Source of the DNA: a virus | Direction: 5' to 3' (one strand) | IMG/VR virus record: IMGVR_UViG_3300037160_000197 | Location: 1-25,439 of that record | DNA: 25,439 nt | Shown here: piece after piece, positions 22,213-25,439 of the stretch | How the letters are laid out: each line of letters begins with the position of its first letter | Position numbering within the stretch: position 1 is the stretch's first letter | Notes under the pieces: generated by a model | What the model saw: only the letters and a program-made list of their open reading frames with translations | The model's database searches: none | Told to the model about the DNA's origin: nothing | Program-made: the position numbers and the translations under genes

Positions 22213-23724
22213 ATGAACGAGTATAAACCAAGAGCGGGTCCGCCAGCATCACCAGCGCCGAGGCCAAGTCCAGGTGACAGCGCCACCCCGCAACGCCCGC
22301 AATTGGTAATGGAACTCCCGAAGCATCCCGAGCCTGACGAGCCGGGCCTATTGTACTTCTCCCTCAACGATCACGGGAATGCGCAACGTGTCGCGGCGAT
22401 CTATGGCCCGTCCATGCGGTATTGCCACGCCTTCAAAAAGTGGTTGCTCTGGGACGGCCGGCGGTGGAGGGTAGACGAGACCGAACAAGCCCGCCGTTGG
22501 GCACGCTTGGTGATGGTGAAGTTCCTCGCGCAGGCGGTCAGTTCAGGCAATCCGGACGACTATAAGTCCGAAGCCTCTAGGCTGGGAAATTTTGCGTCGT
22601 CTTCCATTAATGCCCGCGGCATCACTGACATGCTCACGACGTTGCGGAGCGATCCGGAGATCGTGATTGAGCCTGGAGAACTGGACACCCACCCACACCT
22701 GTTGAACTGCCTGAATGGCACGGTCGATCTGCGTACCGGCGCCATAGGTCCGCACGATCCGGAACATTACATCACCAAGCTGGTTCACCATGGCTACCGC
22801 CCGGAGGCGAAGTGCGAAAGGTGGTTGCGGTTTATCTCCGAGGTCATGAACGGGAAGCAAGAACTTGTCAACTACTTGCAAACAGCTCTCGGATACTCCC
22901 TCACAGGAAGCACGATTGAAAAAGCAGTCTTTGTGCTCTTTGGGGACGGTAACAACGGCAAGACTACCTTGCTCAGCACGATCCGAACGTTGATTCCGGA
23001 GTATGCCACCCTCGTACAGGTAGATTCGCTCATGACGCGCAGTGAGGAGTCCAACAACGTCAAGGCCGATTTGGCGGACCTTCGCGGAGCAAGATATGCG
23101 ATGACATCGGAAAGTGAACAGGGCCAATCGCTCTCTCCGGCCAAACTGAAGCGTATCACGCAGGGCATGGGGATAATCAAATCGGTGCGCAAGTATGAGA
23201 ACCCCATCGAATTTCCGGAGACCCACAAGCTTTGGTTGGATACTAATAGGAAACCGAAAATACCGGATGCGGACGACGGGGCGATTTTCAACCGGCTGCA
23301 CCCTATTCCATTCACAGCAATCGTACCCAGGGAGAAGATCGACCGCGACCTGCCGGGCAAACTGCTACGAGAAGCGGAAGGCATACTGGCATGGGCGGTG
23401 GCGGGGGCGAAACTGTGGCACGAGCACGGACTGAACAAACCGCCCGTGATCGAGTCGGCGACAGAGGAGTGGAGAGAAGAATCAGACTGGGTGGCGTCCT
23501 TCATTGACGACCGCTGCGTCATTGGGGATGGCATCAGCGCCGGCGCCAGCGAATTGTTTCAGGCGTACCGCGGCTGGGCAAGCGATAGCGGAAAGAAGCC
23601 ATGCTCCAGAGAGGTTTTCTCGGAAAAGATGAACGGTAAAGGGATCGACAAGAAGCACATGCAGGCCGGAACCCGGTATTTGGGCATCCGACTCGCGGAC
23701 ACCCAGTCCAAGCCTGACGCCTGA
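22213..23724 (+). CDS. P4-type phage/plasmid primase-helicase (503 aa)
   Basis: A D5/P4-alpha family replication protein. The N-terminal D5_N-like domain (about 60-210) contains YCHAFKKWLLWDGRRWRVDE, then LLNCLNGTVDLRTG and ITKLVHHGYRPEAKCERWLR. The superfamily 3 helicase has the Walker A FGDGNNGKTTLLS near 242-254, a Walker B/ARYAMTSESEQG segment near 293-304, and LWLDTNRKPKI with an arginine finger region near 335-350. A C-terminal winged helix (about 440-490) may bind origin repeats. The archaeal-type primase part of P4 alpha is absent, so it is probably helicase only. The iteron array begins inside its last codons, which suggests it loads there. Confidence 0.92.
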   Translation: MNEYKPRAGPPASPAPRPSPGDSATPQRPQLVMELPKHPEPDEPGLLYFSLNDHGNAQRVAAIYGPSMRYCHAFKKWLLWDGRRWRVDETEQARRWARLVMVKFLAQAVSSGNPDDYKSEASRLGNFASSSINARGITDMLTTLRSDPEIVIEPGELDTHPHLLNCLNGTVDLRTGAIGPHDPEHYITKLVHHGYRPEAKCERWLRFISEVMNGKQELVNYLQTALGYSLTGSTIEKAVFVLFGDGNNGKTTLLSTIRTLIPEYATLVQVDSLMTRSEESNNVKADLADLRGARYAMTSESEQGQSLSPAKLKRITQGMGIIKSVRKYENPIEFPETHKLWLDTNRKPKIPDADDGAIFNRLHPIPFTAIVPREKIDRDLPGKLLREAEGILAWAVAGAKLWHEHGLNKPPVIESATEEWREESDWVASFIDDRCVIGDGISAGASELFQAYRGWASDSGKKPCSREVFSEKMNGKGIDKKHMQAGTRYLGIRLADTQSKPDA

Positions 23725-23814
23725 CGGACCCTGACGGTGAAATCACAAAAGTTCTTCACGCGCGCTCGTATGGGAGATTTCCGAAAATCAGCGTCAGTCT
23801 CCGTCAGCCGTCAG
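23714..23814. repeat. CTGACGG inverted iteron array, candidate replication origin
   Basis: Left arm: CTGACGC (23714), CTGACGG (23721), CTGACGG (23731). Right arm: GCGTCAG (23791), CCGTCAG (23801), CCGTCAG (23808). Each arm is three heptamers, two of them adjacent and one after a three-base gap, and the arms are 24 bases with 20 of 24 positions matching when one is reversed. The 53-base core (23738-23790) is about 43% G+C. The left arm overlaps the stop codon of the primase gene. This is the SaPI-type layout: two iteron sets flanking a melting region directly behind the helicase gene. Confidence 0.7.
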
Positions 23815-23859
23815 CCATGCTACCTGGGTCGGTCGAGCTTGCCTCCTTGGCGATCTGAA

Positions 23860-24096
23860 TTATCCGGCGGAAGGTCGAGCGGTCCTCCTGAAGTCGAACA
23901 ACTCCCGCACCGTCAAATCCAACCGATCCGCCATGCGCTCCAACACCTCGAAACTCGGCGCGTTGATGCCCCGCTCGATCAGGCTCAGGAAATCGACGCT
24001 GATACCGACCAGTTCCGCGAACTGCTCCTGCGTAAGCTCGCGGTCGAGCCGGATTGCCTTTAGCCGATTTCCAAAGTCTCGCCGAAGGGAGGGCAT
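23860..24096 (-). CDS. Small XRE-family regulator (78 aa)
   Basis: Almost the whole protein is a Cro/cI-like helix-turn-helix: GNRLKAIRLDRELTQEQFAE, then LVGISVDFLSLIERGINAPS and FEVLERMADRLDLTVRELFD. The SVDFLSLIERG segment is the recognition helix region. It faces away from the secreted protein gene and a CGTAATC palindrome lies between them. No clear ribosome site precedes the ATG at 24096. It may control the secreted protein gene, itself, or a restriction-modification-like unit; the last has no support here. Confidence 0.85.
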   Translation of the reverse strand: MPSLRRDFGNRLKAIRLDRELTQEQFAELVGISVDFLSLIERGINAPSFEVLERMADRLDLTVRELFDFRRTARPSAG

Positions 24097-24128
24097 GTCT
24101 CGGGGGCTTGCGCTTCCCCCAAGACAGT

Positions 24129-24172
24129 CGTAATCTGATTACGGGCAAAAGCCCACCGAATGAGATTACGGG
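24129..24172. promoter_or_regulatory. CGTAATC operator-like repeats
   Basis: CGTAATCTGATTACG (24129-24143) is a perfect 15-base palindrome. GATTACGGG at 24137-24145 recurs at 24164-24172, just before the secreted protein start. These three half-sites between divergent genes fit a binding site for the small XRE regulator. Confidence 0.5.
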
Positions 24173-24178
24173 TTGCCT

Positions 24179-25024
24179 ATGTTGAAATCGCCACTGCTGT
24201 TTTCGGTCCTGTTCGTTTCCATGGGATCTGGTTTGTACTGTGCCGACATCACCATACCCCTAGAGGATGGCAGTATCGTTGTTGAGAACCCTCGACTGGT
24301 GATGGAGCGCTATGCTGTGGCAGTTCCAGGATTGTCCTTTACCCTCCGGAATCGCACGTCTTCGCCATGGAAAGAGCTGAAATTGCAATTCGAAATCGAC
24401 GCTCACTGCAATGGGGAAGCAAAGCACTGGTCCAGAACCGAGGATACGTTCCTTGGGTGGATGGGAGACCCAACCTTTCAAGGTCCCGAAAGCTTAGAGC
24501 TACGCGAAAGGGGCTCGTGGACCGTCCGCGAATACACCAACGTCATGGTGTTTCCGCAAGGTCGGATGGATGGGTGTGGAGAAGAAACAATCACTGTCGC
24601 TCTCCTGCAAGCAGAGAATTCCAGGTTTCGCATCAACGGCCTTACTGGCGAACGGATCGATTTGCAGAAGCAACGCGAGTCCGAAGCCCGCGCCAAGGCT
24701 GAGCAGGAGCGCATTGCCGCCGAAGAGCGTGCCGAAAACGACAGGGCTACCGCCGAGGAGCAGACGAAAAAGGATGCGGCTCAGGCAATTCGCCAGAAGC
24801 GGCTGGCAGCCGAACGCAAGAGAAAGCAGGCTGAGGAGAGTGCTCGTGAGGCCAAAGTTCAGGCCGAGCAGGACGCCAAGGAAGCCGAAGCGCGCGCGAA
24901 GATTCGGGCGGCTTGCAACACGATTTACCGGAACACTGTGGACAAGAAGATCAAGGATTTGACTGTTAGAGAAGAGCAGCAGGTCCGTACATGCCAAGGG
25001 CTGGGCCTTTATCCGCCACAATGA
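24179..25024 (+). CDS. Secreted protein with coiled-coil tail (281 aa)
   Basis: A signal peptide (MLKSPLLFSVLFVSMGSGLY, cleavage likely after CA near residue 22) leads to a beta-rich domain (about 25-155). Its LRNRTSSPWKELKLQFEI stretch resembles an Ig-like FxxR-type fold, and it has conserved cysteines (C76, C134). Residues about 160-250 are a highly charged Glu/Ala/Lys/Arg coiled coil (ERIAAEERAENDRATAEEQT), followed by a CNTIYRNTVDKKIKDLT end with two more cysteines. The ATG at 24179 is preferred over a TTG two codons earlier. It is probably periplasmic or surface-associated; I do not know its function. Confidence 0.75.
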   Translation: MLKSPLLFSVLFVSMGSGLYCADITIPLEDGSIVVENPRLVMERYAVAVPGLSFTLRNRTSSPWKELKLQFEIDAHCNGEAKHWSRTEDTFLGWMGDPTFQGPESLELRERGSWTVREYTNVMVFPQGRMDGCGEETITVALLQAENSRFRINGLTGERIDLQKQRESEARAKAEQERIAAEERAENDRATAEEQTKKDAAQAIRQKRLAAERKRKQAEESAREAKVQAEQDAKEAEARAKIRAACNTIYRNTVDKKIKDLTVREEQQVRTCQGLGLYPPQ

Positions 25025-25031
25025 TTATGCG

Positions 25032-25161
25032 CCCGGCGAATTTACCCTGGGCCGCCGGAAACCATCGGTTCGGGCGCTGGTGAAGGTGGCCAACGCGTTT
25101 TGGCATTGCCGTTGCGGAACTTCTCGACGGCGGCAGGAAGGAACGCGGGGCGCGACAATGA
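25032..25161 (+). pseudogene. Truncated XRE-type repressor fragment
   Basis: The frame gives GEFTLGRRKPSVRALVKVAN-A, the third helix region of a Cro/cI-like HTH. After removing one extra T near 25099-25102 it continues GIAVAELLDGGRKERGARQ to TGA 25159-25161. The first half of the HTH is missing because the secreted protein gene ends only seven bases upstream. It looks like the end of an old regulator joined to unrelated sequence. Confidence 0.6.
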
Positions 25162-25283
25162 CCGGCGGCTCGATTGCCAGCGCCATCGTAGAATCTACGA
25201 CCGGCAAGCAAGATCGCCCTTCAGCCCGTCCGCGTGGGCATTAGCGTGCCCGCGATCCCTGCCCGTTCCTGGCCGGACCGGCG

Positions 25284-25439
25284 TCACTTCCTTGCGAAGT
25301 GAATCGGCTTGATCGGGACTGGGCTGTCCAAAATCCTCAACTCAGCCTGTCCATCGCCCACGACCTTCAGCTCGAACTTGAGGACATCATCACCGTCTTT
25401 GTCCTCGAAGGTCAGCGTATCGCCCTGAACTTTCGGGTT
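25284..25439 (-). CDS. C-terminal end of a hypothetical protein (partial, runs off the window)
   Basis: Only the last 51 codons are visible: NPKVQGDTLTFEDKDGDDVL, then KFELKVVGDGQAELRILDSP and VPIKPIHFARK, with TGA at 25284-25286. The GDTLTF...FELKVVGDGQAELRI pattern looks like a beta-sandwich module of secreted proteins that I recall from Acidobacteriota. The start lies beyond the right edge. Function unknown. Confidence 0.75.
   Translation of the reverse strand, partial: NPKVQGDTLTFEDKDGDDVLKFELKVVGDGQAELRILDSPVPIKPIHFARK

Noticed and set aside
1-25439. tRNA, rRNA and CRISPR array search by eye
   Set aside because: I found no TTCGA-type T-loop with paired arms, no rRNA-like stretch and no regularly spaced repeats of 24-37 bases.

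Overview
The window is a patchwork of mobile DNA from a GC-rich bacterium. Most genes are roughly 60% G+C, with AT-richer patches around 1-760 and 4200-5850. Several small protein families here (the recombinase cassette, the 94-residue protein at 17240-17524, the secreted-protein tail at the right edge) resemble proteins I associate with Acidobacteriota, especially the Solibacter/Bryobacter group. That assignment is an inference from memory, not a search result. I recognised no tRNA, rRNA or CRISPR array.

Layout. (1) 1-618: a membrane protein on the minus strand. (2) 1347-4141: four translationally coupled genes built around a serine recombinase (small protein, DUF2924 protein, recombinase, KorB/ParB-like HTH protein). 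(3) 4225-5185: on the minus strand, a proteasome-type Ntn hydrolase followed by a small frameshifted protein, then a decayed IS1-like transposase fragment. (4) 5865-7077: a tightly coupled operon of AlpA-like regulator, unknown protein and sigma-like factor. (5) 7627-10272: repressor and AlpA-like gene facing apart, then a VapE-type helicase/primase, then an array of GGTCCC/GGGACC repeats directly behind it. (6) 10671-20879: phage-like accessory genes, including two tandem ParB-methyltransferase fusions (the first frameshifted), small ORFs, a DUF3489 protein and a complete small/large terminase pair, with no portal, capsid or tail gene after it. (7) 21136-23814: a second module with the design of region 5: XRE repressor facing away from an AlpA-like gene, a P4-type primase-helicase, and an inverted array of CTGACGG heptamers directly behind it. 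(8) 23860-25439: another small XRE regulator, a secreted coiled-coil protein, a truncated repressor fragment and the tail of a protein that runs off the edge.

The most interesting reading is that regions 5 and 7 are two independent replication modules of phage-satellite type. Each has a repressor/activator switch, a replicative helicase and an iteron-like origin immediately 3' of the helicase gene, with two oppositely oriented repeat sets flanking a less GC-rich core. This is the arrangement known from staphylococcal pathogenicity islands (SaPI rep/ori). The repeat sequences differ between the two modules, as expected if each helicase reads its own origin. A terminase pair without other structural genes lies between them and would fit a satellite or a prophage remnant that borrows helper capsids.

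Several otherwise convincing genes (4225-4459, the first methyltransferase, 15959-16154, the HTH fragment at 25032-25161) are broken by one indel that can be repaired by hand. They are either decaying mobile genes or sequencing errors. The two transposase fragments carry several indels and are genuinely old.
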